From Apiospora phragmitis (lineage: Eukaryota > Ascomycota > Sordariomycetes > Amphisphaeriales > Apiosporaceae): a stretch of DNA of 64,000 nt. The number at the start of each line of letters is the position of its first letter. The first letter of the stretch is position 1. Both the position numbers and the translations under genes were made by a program. Shown here in pieces: positions 31,921 through 44,028 of this stretch. The stretch spans positions 248,001-312,000 of the forward strand of contig JAQQWL010000018.1 in the NCBI GenBank assembly GCA_038363925.1, given 5' to 3'. The notes under the pieces are model-generated. The model did not search any database, had not been told where the DNA came from, and saw only the letters and a list, made by a program, of their open reading frames with translations.

Positions 31921-33699
31921 GCTGTCTGCCAAAAACGACATTACTGTATGTACATGCCACGCTTGTTACTAATGAATGTCGATAGCGGGGTAACATAAGG
32001 CGTAGAAGTCAACTCCTCCACTGGGTGTATTGCCTCCTTGACTACCAGACTGTGCCGCTAATGCATTTTCAAAGCCAGTAGATCTCCTTATCCCATTATC
32101 CGTTCCTGGAGTGAGAAGCTTGATGAATCGAACCCCATCACTGACGGTTGTTGTTCCTCCGCAGGAACTTCTGTCATGCTCCCATCTTCGTGGATTTTCA
32201 TCACCAAACAGTGTTCGTCCCCAATGGTACGTTGGCCATGGATCTCTGACCCGTAGCTGTAGAACGGCTACGAAGTAGCACTTCATACTCACGAAATATC
32301 CTACTGTACCTTGAGGCACGATCCCAATAAGACCGGAAGTAGCTTTGGGCAGCATGGTCAGAAACGGTCTCCGCTACCGTAGGTCCCTCCACATCCAGTC
32401 CGCGCGTTGTACTGAAAACGAAGAACGTCGGGCGACACCCAAGAACTGCTGGACAAGGTCAACGCCGTCCAGTCTCAGCTGGCCCACCACAACGAAAAAT
32501 AAGTCTATCCCCGCCCTCGTACAGCAGAGTTCTCCTACTCACGCACAGTGTGGTAGATTAACCACTAAGCCGAAGCTTAGCTATTCGAAAATTGGGTTAG
32601 GTACGTTATCCCTGTGAAGAGACTATGCCCCGCCTCTCTAAGGCATCTAGCGTACGAGGGTCCGTATTATGGTATCGTTGGTATGGTGTCCCAACCAATA
32701 CTGTAGTGGGTGGGCTATACGTGCCTGAGTGTGGAAAAGGCTTGGCTAGCTGTGTCGTCTGGGCTTGTGCAAAGTGCGCTCGGGATGGGTGGTAACCACG
32801 TTACCTGGTGATCGCAACGGTCTAGATCTGGCTCCGAACTATCGTGTTGAAAGTAGTGGTTCGTCCTAGCAGCCTCGATAATCTTGGTATAATAATGAAT
32901 TTGCTTATGTTTTTGAAGAGCTTCGAGCGTCACCACCGTGGCTCAGTTATTCGTCATTCACGTCCCTCATCGTCGTCGTGCTTCCGTCACAGGGCTTAGT
33001 GAGGGGGGAAAGGGATTGAAGCTGTATTAGAGTTAAAGCCAGTGGACCCCTTAGATCAATCTCGTTCTAGATCCCGTTCTAGATCCCGTTCTAGACCACT
33101 TTGACCCCAGGCACTTAATTTTTAACCGTTACAACGTTAATATTCTCTAAACCATTCTATTTTAATTGAGATGAAGTATCGGTTACGATTTGTTACGGTA
33201 AATAACTCTAATAATGAAAGCGTAGGTGAAGATTCGGATTCAAAGATACTGAATCATTTATCTACTGCTGGTTCCCGCAAACTATGTAGTCCAAGGTCCC
33301 AGCCTTCAAGATAGCCATAGTATCATAGGACCTTGTAAAGCAAACAACACAAATCACAAGCGGTCAGTATCGGATGTGGAGGGAAGCATGGTGTAGCAGG
33401 GCAGGGGTCTTTGGTTTGAGCATGAGATGGGTCGTGCATGTCGATAGAATTGCACAGACTTTTGGCTTTCGACCGTCGGGTGGGGACTGGGTAGCTTCGT
33501 TCAGCCTCGAGGAGTCACTGTGCGCCGGCATGGTTCGTGGGTGGTAGACTTGGGGCGAACGGCGACCCCAAGTTCCAGTGCTGGTGAAGGTAGAAGTGCG
33601 CTTTTACGGTCGTGCCTGGTCGTTCACACTCGTCAAATCCTTTACTACGGCTTCCTCGAGAGTCAGTATCTACGATGTAGACGTGTGAGATGCCCTCAC
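31921..33699. other. No recognised gene
   Basis: Gene-free. A short tandem repeat of cgttctagatcc (three units near 33062-33095) is the only feature of note. Confidence 0.35.
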
Positions 33700-33723
33700 T
33701 TTCCGCTTGCCACGCCGTAGCTA

Positions 33724-34143
33724 CGGTACATTCAGTTGAGTGGGACTAACCAGGGAGGGTTAAGTGAGGAATACGGACAATGGATGTGCCAAAACCCCTT
33801 GACAGGGTTAGAGCATCGTGCATTGATCATCTAGATGTATTAGGCGTCATGCAGTGCTTCCGCCTCTGAGTACTCCATCTCCATGTCCCAGACCCAAAAC
33901 CGCTCAATCGACCAAGTTTCGATGCTGTAAAGTAGCCCAGTATTGGTCCAGAAAAGCAGCATACGCGTCTAGATCCTGCTCCGACTCCCAGGTTGGGCAT
34001 TCATACCCAATCCACTTTACAGAGTAGTATAGGAATCCACTTCTGGTGTCGTAGTGCCCTATCACCGCATCCATGTTATGATCTGATTTACCCTCTCTGA
34101 TTGCGGGCCGCTGCTGGCCCTCCTGCCATACAGTACCTGCCAT
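33724..34143. repeat. Segmental duplication, copy 1 (with 45353-45760)
   Basis: About 400 bp closely matching 45353-45760, from the shared gagtgggactaaccaggga to the minus-strand chromodomain coding region and its 3' flank. Similarity ends at the coding equivalent of residue 75 of the longer copy. Confidence 0.9.
33904..34143 (-). pseudogene. Truncated chromodomain gene, 79 aa
   Basis: Nearly identical to the C-terminal part of the protein at 45527-45964 (shared QQRPAIREGKSDHNMDAVIG and YYSVKWIGYECPTWESEQ). The N-terminal half is replaced by unrelated sequence starting MAGTVWQEG. The chromodomain itself is complete (Tyr-Tyr-x-Val-Lys-Trp ... Thr-Trp-Glu), so a minimal protein could still be made, but the duplication breakpoint lies inside the gene, so I treat it as a truncated copy. 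Confidence 0.6.
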
Positions 34144-34737
34144 CGTTGGAGATGCAGCCCTACGGATGTATTGCTAGGTGCTGACGCCTGTACCGTACAG
34201 TATATACTGTAAAATCCAGGTTCCGCGTCCGCCATTCAGACGTCAAAAGAATAAGCCCGGGGTACTGTGGGGCGCCATCGCCGTGCGTAAGCGATGTGGG
34301 GGAAGTACTAGTCATCGCCAAGCAAGGCTTCTGTAGGGCTGCATGTGTGGCGCGCTGACAGGTGCCGCTACCGCTAAGCCCTGTACTCCAGCGGACTTGG
34401 AGTCAACAGTGGATTACACCACGGGGTGGAGGAGCAGTTTTGAGCTGACTGTACTGTGCGTACATGGTACATACATACAGTACATACAGTTTGCATAATG
34501 CAGTTGTTAAGTCCAGACTCGGTATTTAGAGGTAATAGCGATAGAGTAGCGGGTCCGTGGAGGCTTGGAATGCGAGCTTCACTGATCTATATACAGTATA
34601 TTATATAAATCAATATATATATCATCCTGCCAATATAATCAGCTCAATAATAGCATGGAGCTAGTCCAAGCTATAGTAGCAGGCAGTAACCTTTTACAAC
34701 TACTTTACATACCAAATTGCCACGTTACATTAACATA
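34144..34737. other. AT-rich intergenic stretch
   Basis: Low-complexity TA-rich sequence near 34590-34640; nothing else. Confidence 0.4.
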
Positions 34738-35821
34738 ATGCCGAGTCTAGCCAGCCCTCGTCCTATGCGACTTATTTGCCTAAGCCCCAGCCGGTAGGAT
34801 CTTCCCGGCGCAGAACCATCTCGCGTAGGCCAGACCCAACCCGACTATTACTGACTTATTACCATCTGTTACAGGTCTGGCACCCATGCATTATACGAGG
34901 CACTTGGGCTATTGGGGTACCAGCCATACCATTTCATTGAAACCCTTAAGCAGGGTATTTCTCACCAGAAGCTCGCCCGTGAACTCCTAGACGCCTGGCA
35001 GAGCGGTACCGTGAAACCGTAAAGCCGCGGCGACTTCGACAAGTGGTTCGGGAACTATGATGTACGTATTAACGATTCGGACCTTTCCGCGTTCGGTCCC
35101 CGGCAATCCTCGCCGCCTTTTCTTCGTCCGGCATGGGACGCTTAGCGTGCTCACTCTCTTCAACAACCACAGGCCCTGACCGAGGTGCCCGCCTATGCCG
35201 TTCCCCAAATGGTGGCGGCCTACCCCGAAGCCAAGTTCCTTCTTCTCGAACGCTCGCCAAAAAGCTGGGCCAAGAGCTTCCAGGAGGCGGTCATTCCCGA
35301 AGCCCGCCGCGCCGGCCAGTTCCCGGCCAACTTTTTGAAGCTCATGGATGCTGGGTTCCGGGAGTTCAACGACATGTTCTACATTATTGGCCACGAGGTC
35401 TCTGGGGGTGCGTTTAACGGGCCCGGTGGGTTCGAGAACTGTATTCGCTGGTATAAAGAACAGTACGTTTCTCGTCTGTTTCACCCTTCCGTGTTCCCTG
35501 TGTTCCCTAACAGAAGACCCGAGCGTTCGGATCCCACGAAACTGAGTCCCGTGTCCTAGTGTGAAAAGAGTTAAAGACCTAGTTCCTGCGGAGCGGCTCC
35601 ATGTCGTACACCTGGAAAAAGGCTTTGGCTGGGGCGACCTTTGCAGGATCTTGGAAGTGGCTGATCCCTGTAAGCCATGGCCTCGCAGGAACAATGCAAA
35701 GGAGCTCAAGGCCTTATTAAAGCCGCACATTGCGCGTGCCACCACCAGGGCCGTGACCAAAGCTGCCGCAGTTGGCGTTGGAATAACGCTCTTGCTAGTT
35801 TATATAACTAACAGTAAATGA
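34738..35821 (+). pseudogene. Sulfotransferase-family gene with one premature stop
   Basis: Four exons fit: 34738-34793, 34875-35061, 35173-35462 and 35560-35821 (introns 81, 111 and 97 bp, all GT...AG, all phases consistent). The product (264 codons) matches the fungal Sulfotransfer_4 family. Residues LICLSPSRSGTHALYEALG form the PAPS-binding loop split by intron 1; GDFDKWFGNYD and VPAYAVPQMVAAYPEAKFLL follow, then VKDLVPAERLHVVHLEKGFGW. The tail has a hydrophobic anchor (AAAVGVGITLLLVYI). A single TAA at 35020-35022 interrupts exon 2 after GTVKP, where the family usually has Tyr (TAC or TAT). Everything else is intact, so this is a very young pseudogene or a sequencing error. The substrate of this family is mostly unknown. 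Confidence 0.75.
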
Positions 35822-37439
35822 AAGTACGTAACCAGCGAGCTACAGTATTAAGCTGGACGACAGTCTCGCTTTCGAGATTGCGTGGTTCAACATGGAGTAC
35901 GTGGTCGAAACAGAGTTTGGCCGGGGAAACAACTCAAGTAGTGGAAAGCACGGTCCATGCCTAGGCACTTAGTCGCCGTGTTGTGCGAATATATTTGGAA
36001 TACGAGTACACGAGCATACACTGGTCACGAGCACAGGAAACCCGAGGATATGGGGAGGGGTTCCACGTGATTTATTCAGTCTTCACAAGGTTTGCCAGCC
36101 CTCGCATACTCTAATCAGTTTTCGCATCCGAACCAAGCGGTATACAAATTCAAATATCGATTCGTTAATGCGTCTATAACGTTCTTTGGTGAATATTAGG
36201 TTGTTCCATCATGCGTGGCAAAATGACTATATAGTGCCTCCTGTTCTTCGTTCGTCATCGTGGTTGCTAAGCTACGTTTGGAGGCGATGAGCTCTGGAGT
36301 TGTATACGACCCGTGGGTTTTAAACGATCATCGATTGAATGCGTGCGTTCTTTTAAGGCGGAAGGGCCTGTGTTGCCTTCAAGACTACCCCAACCGCGGG
36401 AGAGCCCTTCACCAGAATTGGAGCGCTGACAAGGACTACGCCCACCATGTCCGCAAATGCGGTCAAATGCAGCTCGAAAAGTGTCAAGTCCTGTCCCAAT
36501 GGAATTCTCTGCGATGATTCTCAACCGGAACTGATCATCCATAGCGAATCGCTAATGCCAGTAGTTGTGATTCCTTCGGCAGTTGACGGGGATCTTCTGC
36601 CAGCATAAAAGCACGCGTCGTGATTTTGACACGTCAATGCTCCTAGGCTACCATAAAAGGGCCGGAAGTTGGTCAATTCGCTAGCGCCAGCGACAGTTGA
36701 CTGCATGCAGTATACACGCTACGTGGTCTAGGGGCCTTTGCATGCGACATTCAAAGCGCTACTGTTCGCCTTGCTGTTGTTACTTTTTTGACTTTCCACT
36801 TCCCAGCTCCTCTGTACCCTCCTCAATTCCAATTGCGTGGCATCAAGCTTGTGATTTCATTTCGATAACCTGCTGTTCCTTTTACGGTTTACTCGACTAG
36901 GACTCATCTCAAGCTTCATCACGCATTCGCTCTAAATCCACGACTTGGGTTACGCGGTATCCTGCTCCGGCTTAACGGTCTTCTCCCTTTTGAACTCCCT
37001 TCCACTTGGCTTCGCATTCGCCAACTTGAATTTTCCATTCTACCCTCGCGTTTTGAATACCCACCGTGGCCCCCGTCTCGCAATTGACCTACGCATGCAT
37101 GCAGGACCCGGGGCAATGGACACCGATTGAGTCTCGGTCGGCCTTCGCAAAGAGTGGCGGCTCCTACCCGACCGTATGAAAAACGACATCCGGAAGCACA
37201 AGATTGATGGCTCCTCCCTAGTTCGAGCCACCAACAAGCAACGATACAGTATGATCTTCTCGGCTATTGGGGTCTCGCAGTCCCCCTAGAATATGATATT
37301 ACTCGAGTTTCTCGAAAGGCTCCAGGCCTCCCACGCCACATTCTCCAGCAACCCATGACCAAACCCAAAGCGCAAACCCGACTGGGCTCAAGCGCCCAAC
37401 GGCGAGCGGCGGCGTTTTCAGCTGACTGACTTCTCCCTT
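35822..37439. other. No recognised gene
   Basis: Several short frames (for example 36542-36267 on the minus strand); no motifs. The end may contain eroded 5' parts of the helicase relic. Confidence 0.35.
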
Positions 37440-38930
37440 TCCACAGTTTGCACTTTTCGGTATGTGCCTCTGGAACCCCGGCGCCAAAGCTATTGGCATC
37501 CTTGAACCCGAGTCGGATCCTGATGCCGACGACGGCGCCCGACGCATCAACATTCAAAGTCACGGACCCGGCTACAAGGGACATCAGCGCCAAATCAACG
37601 GCCTCCTCGCACGTCCCAGCTGAAGCCTGATGAAACAACCTTCCCAACGACCCCCTCCGCGACCATAACCTTCCTCTCTACGGCGAGTCTGACGAGGAGT
37701 CTGCGTCGGAAACCTCGGCCGCTATGTGGGATAAAGACGACGGCGAGGACGCAGCAAGTCGGACTGACGCCGCAGACCAGCATCCCAGCCCGGGCATCGG
37801 TCTGCCCCGACAAGCCGCGAGCCGCGCTTGCCCAGGCGACCAAGAGCTTCGAGGACGACTGGTCTCGGCGCATGTCCGATCGGCTCAGATTGGAAGCGCC
37901 GCGTACCTGGATAGACGAGACCCGATCGAAGGCCGAGATCGTTCGCGCGCTCCGGCAGGAACATACACATTTAGATAAGCGCATCCGCGGCTTATACGAG
38001 CAGCTTCTGTCTCCAAACCAGTGGCGTTCGTCAGCCGACCTCGCGCAGGTCGCCGTCGTCCAGCCCTCTGTTGAAGATCGCCAGCCCGTGCGGTACAAGC
38101 TGGACTTGGCCGTGTGGTTTTCCTGGTCAGTCCGGCGCCCCTCCTTGCGTTCCCGTGCCTAGTTGTTCAAGCCCCTCTCCACCCGGCCCGTCCACTTCTT
38201 CTGCCCCTGGAATCGTCGACAAGACAGTACGGAGAACCCACTCGTTTTCTCTTCACTCTGCCGACATTCTTTGCTAGGTCCTGGGGACGAGGACGACTCC
38301 GACGGCCAGATCCCGGAGCCTTGCTTATTCGCCGAAGCGTGCAACAGCTGGAACGAGGCCGACTGGGAGGGAACCTGCGAGCTTTTCGGCCGTGACGCCT
38401 CCGCCACCAAGGCCAACGTCGGCGCCTTCTTGAGGCCGTGAACCGTTACCAAGCCATGGTCACGTTCGCCTGTCCTGCCCAGCCCGTGCAGCGGGGCATG
38501 GCCGGCGCGCTGCTGGCGGACGACATGGGTCTTGGAAAGACCCGGTTGGTGTTCGCTTTCCGACTTCATCTCATCAAACTGCGACATGACTTAGTTGACT
38601 CTCCCGACGAGCATCTGCCCCTAGGCCATCCTCCCGGCGCCTGGTGTCCTAGCCGAGCAGGGAAGTACGACCTTCCGCAGTACGCCTGCGGGCGAGGCGG
38701 CCGGGCCTGTCGGATCGCCCAGAAGTTCCCAGAAGCTTACAGACCTTCCCGCCGTCCTCTTCATGCCGGCCCGCCTAACCGACGGCCGGACCAAGCAAGT
38801 CAAGACATCGATTTCCGCCCTACCAGCCCCGCTGGCCACAATTATATTCAAAGTGAACCACTCGCGTTGGTGCCTGGTCCAGAGCAGAAACACTGCAAAC
38901 GAGCGTTTCGTATTGAAGAAGTTGAGTAGG
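37440..38930 (+). pseudogene. SNF2-type helicase relic, N-terminal part
   Basis: Frames shift repeatedly, but the plus strand gives, in order: an acidic low-complexity region; MSDRLRLEAPRTWIDETRSK with KRIRGLYEQLLSPNQW (37872-38130); LLGPGDEDDSDGQIPEP with LFAEACNSWNEADW (to 38441); then NRYQAMVTFA and GALLADDMGLGKTRLVFAF (38438-38600). The last is helicase motif I (Walker A) of SNF2-type ATPases. Motifs Ia-VI are not found downstream. At least two frame changes and loss of the C-terminal two thirds make it non-functional. G+C is higher than in the flanks, as expected for former coding sequence. Confidence 0.6.
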
Positions 38931-39909
38931 GCGCTGCCACTCCCAAGTGATCCTTCTCGTCTTGCAGAGTCTGATAACGCCAGCCTCGAGTGCTATTTCG
39001 CGAGCAGTTCTGTCCAACTCGACGGCCGCTTCCACGACAGATTCACCGCCAGCCCTCTTCGTCCTTGACGGAAGTGTCACGGCCTTGCCAACACCACCTA
39101 GGGCGCCGCCGAGGTCACCGCCCTCTTGGTACTCACCACCTTCTTACCCGGCCTTGTCCTGAGCAAGCTTGGTGGCGTCGTGGGTGGCTCCTTTAGAGCG
39201 GGTTGTGTAGTTGCCCAGCTCCTTTGATGCGGCCGGCGGCATTTGGACTCGTCAGCTGTTGCTGGAAGATACCCGGGATTGACTGGATGCTGCGCCCCCG
39301 CGACACGCTGTCGGTGCAGGACGGCTCCTCGAAGGACCTCGATCGCGGCAGTCTCTCTCGCATTCCAGGCCCAGGACGCTCTGTTGGGCGATTATAGCAA
39401 GCACTTCCGGGAGGACTTCCGCTCGTCGAGGAAGGATATCCGCCTCTGTCTGTAGCCCGGGGTTTAGAGCACGTGAGCGTGCTAACCTCCGAGGACGTTA
39501 GCGACAGCGACTCGAGCTTCGTCACAGACGGCTTCGTGGATGCAAACAGCGCCAGGTTCATTACTCCCGCAAAGCCCGACAAGAAGTCGTTTCAACGCAG
39601 CAGTCGACGACGCAGTGGACGAGGACGGCAGATCAAGCAATCACAGCGACGGTCTGGGTGTGCCAGCGGTGGTCTCTTGAACCTGCAGACCTGTAGGTAT
39701 TCGTGGCACGTGGACTCATACTTAGAGCGGGCTTGCCAGCTACGTAGCGTACTGCTATACTCCGAAAGATAAACCGACAAGGAAATGCCATCGGATATAT
39801 AAGCAAGTAGATATCCAGCTCACGAAGATGGCGTAATCGACCAAGTAATATATAAGTCAAATAGAAAACCATTTAAGCTCATATCCCCTATCGTAGTGTA
39901 AACCCCACT
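38931..39909. other. No firm gene
   Basis: Plus-strand frames near 39330-39600 (QAQDALLGDYSKHFREDF; VLTSEDVSDSDSSFVTDGF) look like broken coding sequence, possibly belonging to the helicase relic or a neighbour, but I cannot assign them. Confidence 0.3.
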
Positions 39910-41295
39910 TTATAAATTCGACCACGAGCTGGAGTCGGCAAAAACCTTTTCCACAACAGAGACCAGTGTATTAACTATTAAGACGATGGTCTCGGGTGCC
40001 GGGTTGTACGCCGGCATGATCATGACATGATCACCCTTTTTGTCCCGCGCAGCCCTGTCCGTAGTAGATGGCCACGTTGTACGAGGCAGCCAGCGCCGCC
40101 GAGTGAACCTGCTGCGCGATTTGTAGTCGGGGGTCAAAAGGCTCCTTGCTGGTCTTGTCCTTCACGAACTCAATGCCCCAGAACAAACCCCGGCCACGAA
40201 TATTGCCCACGTAGGTGTAAATACCAAGTTTTTCCTTGAGAAGTTTCTCCAGATAAGCCCCTTAGCTTCGGACATTAGCGAGCAAGTCGTCGCGCTGAAT
40301 AATCTGTTAGACCTTCAGGGCTGTGGCGCAGCCCAGCGGGTAATCTTGGTAAGTGTGGCCATGAGTGAGCATCCATCAAGTCGGAAACCTTGTCGCCGGC
40401 CAGGATGGCTGACACTGGCTGATACCCTGCCGCCAGGCCTTTACCTACTGCTTGGATATCGGGAACGACCCCCTCTTGCTCCCAGGCGTGTAGAGTTCCG
40501 GTCCGGCCCATTCCCGACATGACTTCATCCAGAATCAGTAGCGCGCCATACTTATCACACACGGCTTTCATGGCCGGGAAGTAACCAGGCACAGCGGGTA
40601 TACAGCCAGAAGCCGCACCGACGACAGGCTCGGCAATGAAGGCCGTCACGGTCTGGGGCCCAAGTTCGAGGAAAGCCTCTTCCAGCTCCGACGCTTTTCG
40701 CAAGACAAACTCGTCGTCACTCTCATCTTGGAGACGTTGCCGATACTCATTGCATGGAGGTATGCGGTGCACGCCAGGCAGTAGCAGGGACTCAAAGGGG
40801 GCGCGTCGTGTCAGGTGTCCTCCTAGAGCTAGGGACCCAAGAGTAATGCCGTGATAAGACACCTCACGTGAGATGTAATTGATACGACGTGGCTCTCCTT
40901 TCCACACCAAGTATTCGTGGGCAAGTTTCATGGCACCCTCCATCGCTTCCGAGCCTTGTAGTAGAAGAGCAACGTCAGTGGTAAATTGCACCTAAGCGGG
41001 AAGGAAGGCCCACTGACCCGAACTAGTCACCCAGGCTTGTCGGAAGCAGCCTTTGCGATGTAGACTTGAACCATTCGGCGAGTTCCCGCCTGCTATTGTT
41101 GTCGAAGAACCCATGTGCGGCATATGACAACTGGCTAGCCTGGGCGGCCATAGCATCGATGACCTCTTGGTTGCCATGCCCGAGACAGGTCACAGCCGCA
41201 CCACCGCAAGCGTCCAAGATCTGCCGGCCATCTGACAAGCGAATATAATCCCCTTGGCCTCCAACAGCTATGGGCCGGTACCCTCCACTCGACAT
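39910..41295 (-). pseudogene. Class III aminotransferase pseudogene (PLP-dependent)
   Basis: Exon 1 is 41295-41031 (MSSGGYRPIAVGGQGDYIRL...CLGHGNQEVIDAM). A 76-bp intron (40955-41030) restores the conserved GSEAMEGAMKLAHEY. The PLP site follows: LILDEVMSGMGRTGTLHAWE and the Schiff-base lysine in AVGKGLAAGYQP, with SYHGITLGSL earlier. Near 40370 the frame shifts before HTYQDYPLGCATALKV, which then has TAA stops where CAA (Gln) fits. A second frameshift precedes DHVMIMPAY. The fold-type I omega-aminotransferase family covers acetylornithine, 4-aminobutyrate and related substrates; specificity cannot be read here. Two frameshifts and two stops mean it is dead. Confidence 0.8.
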
Positions 41296-42199
41296 GGTAT
41301 AACGATGTGTAGAAGAGCCCGGGGAAGTTATTTGGCTGGCTGATCTGTATCCTCGAATATCTTCAACACTATAATACAACGAGCGAATTAAGTACGAACA
41401 TAGGCTAAAGCAGATAACCCTCTAGACGACATATTTCTCATCAAGTAGGGGACAGGCGCACGCTTATAGAATAAGCCGTGGCATGTTACCTATGACCCCC
41501 ATGCTGTACTTCTTCGGGCGTTTGGCCGCCAAGAAATGTGGCGCGAAATTCGACGCGAAATCCGCCGAGGAGTGGTTGAAGTAGGTTGGCTCCAGCCTAT
41601 AGGACTGGGCTATAACGGTCTAGGTATTCGTTTTACGCAGGGTTAGAAAACTACGTATTGGCTGGTAACACCATACCCGCGAAGAGTTCCAGATATTTCC
41701 AGAAGCAGCGAACCGCCAGATATAGCGGAAATCAGGAACTGCATCCAGTATTAGACGTGGATTGTATTATTGTTAGTTTGGAGCAGACAAAGGAGCTAGA
41801 GACGATGCTGAACGCTAAGCTGTATTCAGTCTGGGGCCCCTGTTCTACGCTGCCATGGACTCTTTAATAACTAAGAGCTTCTCTTTCACATAGAAATCGT
41901 CAAGTTTAAGAGGTATTGCGCACCTAGTTTAGAGGACTTCTTAACATAACAGGATCGATAATACGCTAGAACCTTGTTTAATTATATAATGAAGCCCGGT
42001 ATGCAGTACTGTAATCGCTGATAACGGTTCTGCTAATTGTCCATTGTCTGCCCTAGAGTCGGACGGATTACTTCAAGTGGAGTGCAGAATTGGATGACAG
42101 ATACAGTACGTACTGTAGCAGGCAGCCCTACAGAAGTCTTTCTTGGTGTGCTGACCAGTACCTTTATCACATCACCTGCGCACGGTGCCGGGACCCCAC
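41296..42199. other. No recognised gene
   Basis: Short frames only; small fragments of coding-like sequence near 41500-41590. Confidence 0.3.
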
Positions 42200-42600
42200 A
42201 GTAGGCTGACGCTGAACGTCCCTGGCACACATGTGTACAGCGAGTCGATATTGCAGACCAACGGGCCCTTCCAGACCGCCCACGGCGCCCGCCTGTCCTT
42301 CCGCCGCACCTAGCCCAGTTCGATGACTTCATGCCGGCCTACCGCGCCGGCAACCTGAACTGTTGGGGCTTCCACCCCGTCGTGGCCGAGGCTGAGAAGA
42401 CCCACGGCAGCGCTGCGCGGCTGTACGAGGCGCAGGCCCACCACTTCTTCACACCGCAGCTCCTAGTGGGCGTGCGGGCTTACTCGCTGCACTCGATCCT
42501 GCATGACTGGGCGGACGCGGAAGGCGTGCGGATCCGCAAGAACCTGCGGCCCGCTGTACTCTACTTTCGTTGGTGCCGCTGCTCGCAAGCTTCAAGGTAG
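42200..42600 (+). pseudogene. O-methyltransferase fragment
   Basis: Plus-strand frames give TNGPFQTAHGARLSF, then after a frameshift FMPAYRAGNLNCWGFHPV. A further block, HHFFTPQLLVGVRAYSLHSILHDWADAEGVRIRKNLRPA, contains the LHDW motif with the catalytic-region His typical of fungal SAM-dependent O-methyltransferases (Methyltransf_2). The SAM-binding LDVGGG segment that should precede the HDW block is missing and no C-terminus follows, so an internal deletion plus truncation destroyed the gene. Confidence 0.65.
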
Positions 42601-44028
42601 AGATTACGACGTAGGCTGGGCAATACGAACGGACAGAAAGGGTAAACTGCATCCATTTCCGAATTCCAAAGTTTCGCGAATCGAAAGCCACAGTGGGGGT
42701 ACTCCACAATGTCCCCACCGATACTACGCGTGCGGCGCTCCAGTCCCCACAAGAAAAGCGACAGTCGGTTCATTCTGGCTTGAAAGAAAGCTGATCTGTT
42801 TATCCGCTCGAGTGATAGCTCGGCCTGACTTTTCGGGCATTTGCTCCGCTGCGTAGGATTCAATTTGATTTGCTAGTGTTAACGACAAGTGAGAGCAATG
42901 TGAACGGTAAGTGTTTTAAACCTTGTACAGTCACTAGCGAAACCAGTGTCCTCTCTACACTCTTTAATAGTTGCCATTCTGGCCCCACTTTATAGGGGTA
43001 GTTGCTGACACTATGTACCCCTCCATTCTTATAAGTACAGCGCCAATTTTGGCTTTGCTTACTCTCCACTTGTGCATAACTTAAATACAAGACCTGGAGC
43101 CAGAAGTTGCTGACCGTTTATGCTCTTCTTGGCGCTGTAATTGGTTCTAAGCGTCTGCAAACAAATCTTTCGACACAAGTCTGGTTGGCTTCACCATCGG
43201 TGCATATTCCATCCTCCGTCCATCCTCCGTCCGTATAACAGGGGCGAGTTCCCATGTCGAGGTCAGTCGCAATTTTCGTCTGCTTGGTCTTCTCTACTTT
43301 CCTTCTCCTTCTGGGTCACTATCACTATCATTGCCCCGAGATGTAGTATCCGGATAGCGGGATCGAGTATTTGATGCTCTATTTACTATTTTCCAGTTGA
43401 TCTGGTTCACCCTACTAATGATTACCGCAGTTTAGACGCCCGCGAATTGGCTGCAAAGCATAAATATATATATATACAACACTATATTATATAAGTAATA
43501 GTGAGATCTGGTCTACCGTAGTTTCATGTCAGGTCTATCGCTTCCCTAAATTGCTCCATCCTCCGATTCATCTGCCCACATATTTAATGCTTCAAGAGAG
43601 GATAGGAAATCCGGATGTTCTGGGCCTAATCGGTGTTCCCGTAGTTGCACACATCGTTCCATTATGTCTTGTTTTCCTTCCTGGGTGCCTCTGCTTGATT
43701 CTTGGCACCCACAGGGGTGCTATTAGTATCGGATCCCATCTCAAAGCCTTCTAAGCCTCTCTTGAGCTTCTTTCCTGTAGAAGTTAGTAGGCCCGGCTGA
43801 AGGGGGTACTCATACACATGATCAATGTTACGCACTGTAATTGCGCTGAGTAATACGATTTCTACCCGTCTGCGCTCGGCAAGGTCTGAAATCTTGGTCC
43901 AATCCTCTACTGGTCTGCTCGAGGGAGAGAAAGCAATGCTTCTGTGGAGCTGAATACTGGTTGGGTGTCATGATAGTCCCATATTCTAGATATTAGGGTT
44001 GATATGAGGTCTGAGCCTCGGTATCGCA
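42601..44028. other. No recognised gene (contains repeat A copy)
   Basis: Contains the repeat A copy annotated separately and a TA-rich tract near 43462-43500; otherwise nothing. Confidence 0.35.
42930..43185 (+). repeat. Dispersed repeat A, diverged copy
   Basis: Matches 24165-24450 (cagtcactagcgaaacc at the left, then tgacactatgtacccc-ccat). Confidence 0.6.

Noticed and set aside
33062..33095. Three-unit tandem repeat as a CRISPR-like or satellite array
   Set aside because: Only three short units without spacers; a simple local duplication.
34987..35760. 257-codon minus-strand frame
   Set aside because: It lies antisense to the sulfotransferase-family gene, whose splice sites and motifs are clear; the minus frame has no motif and is a shadow.
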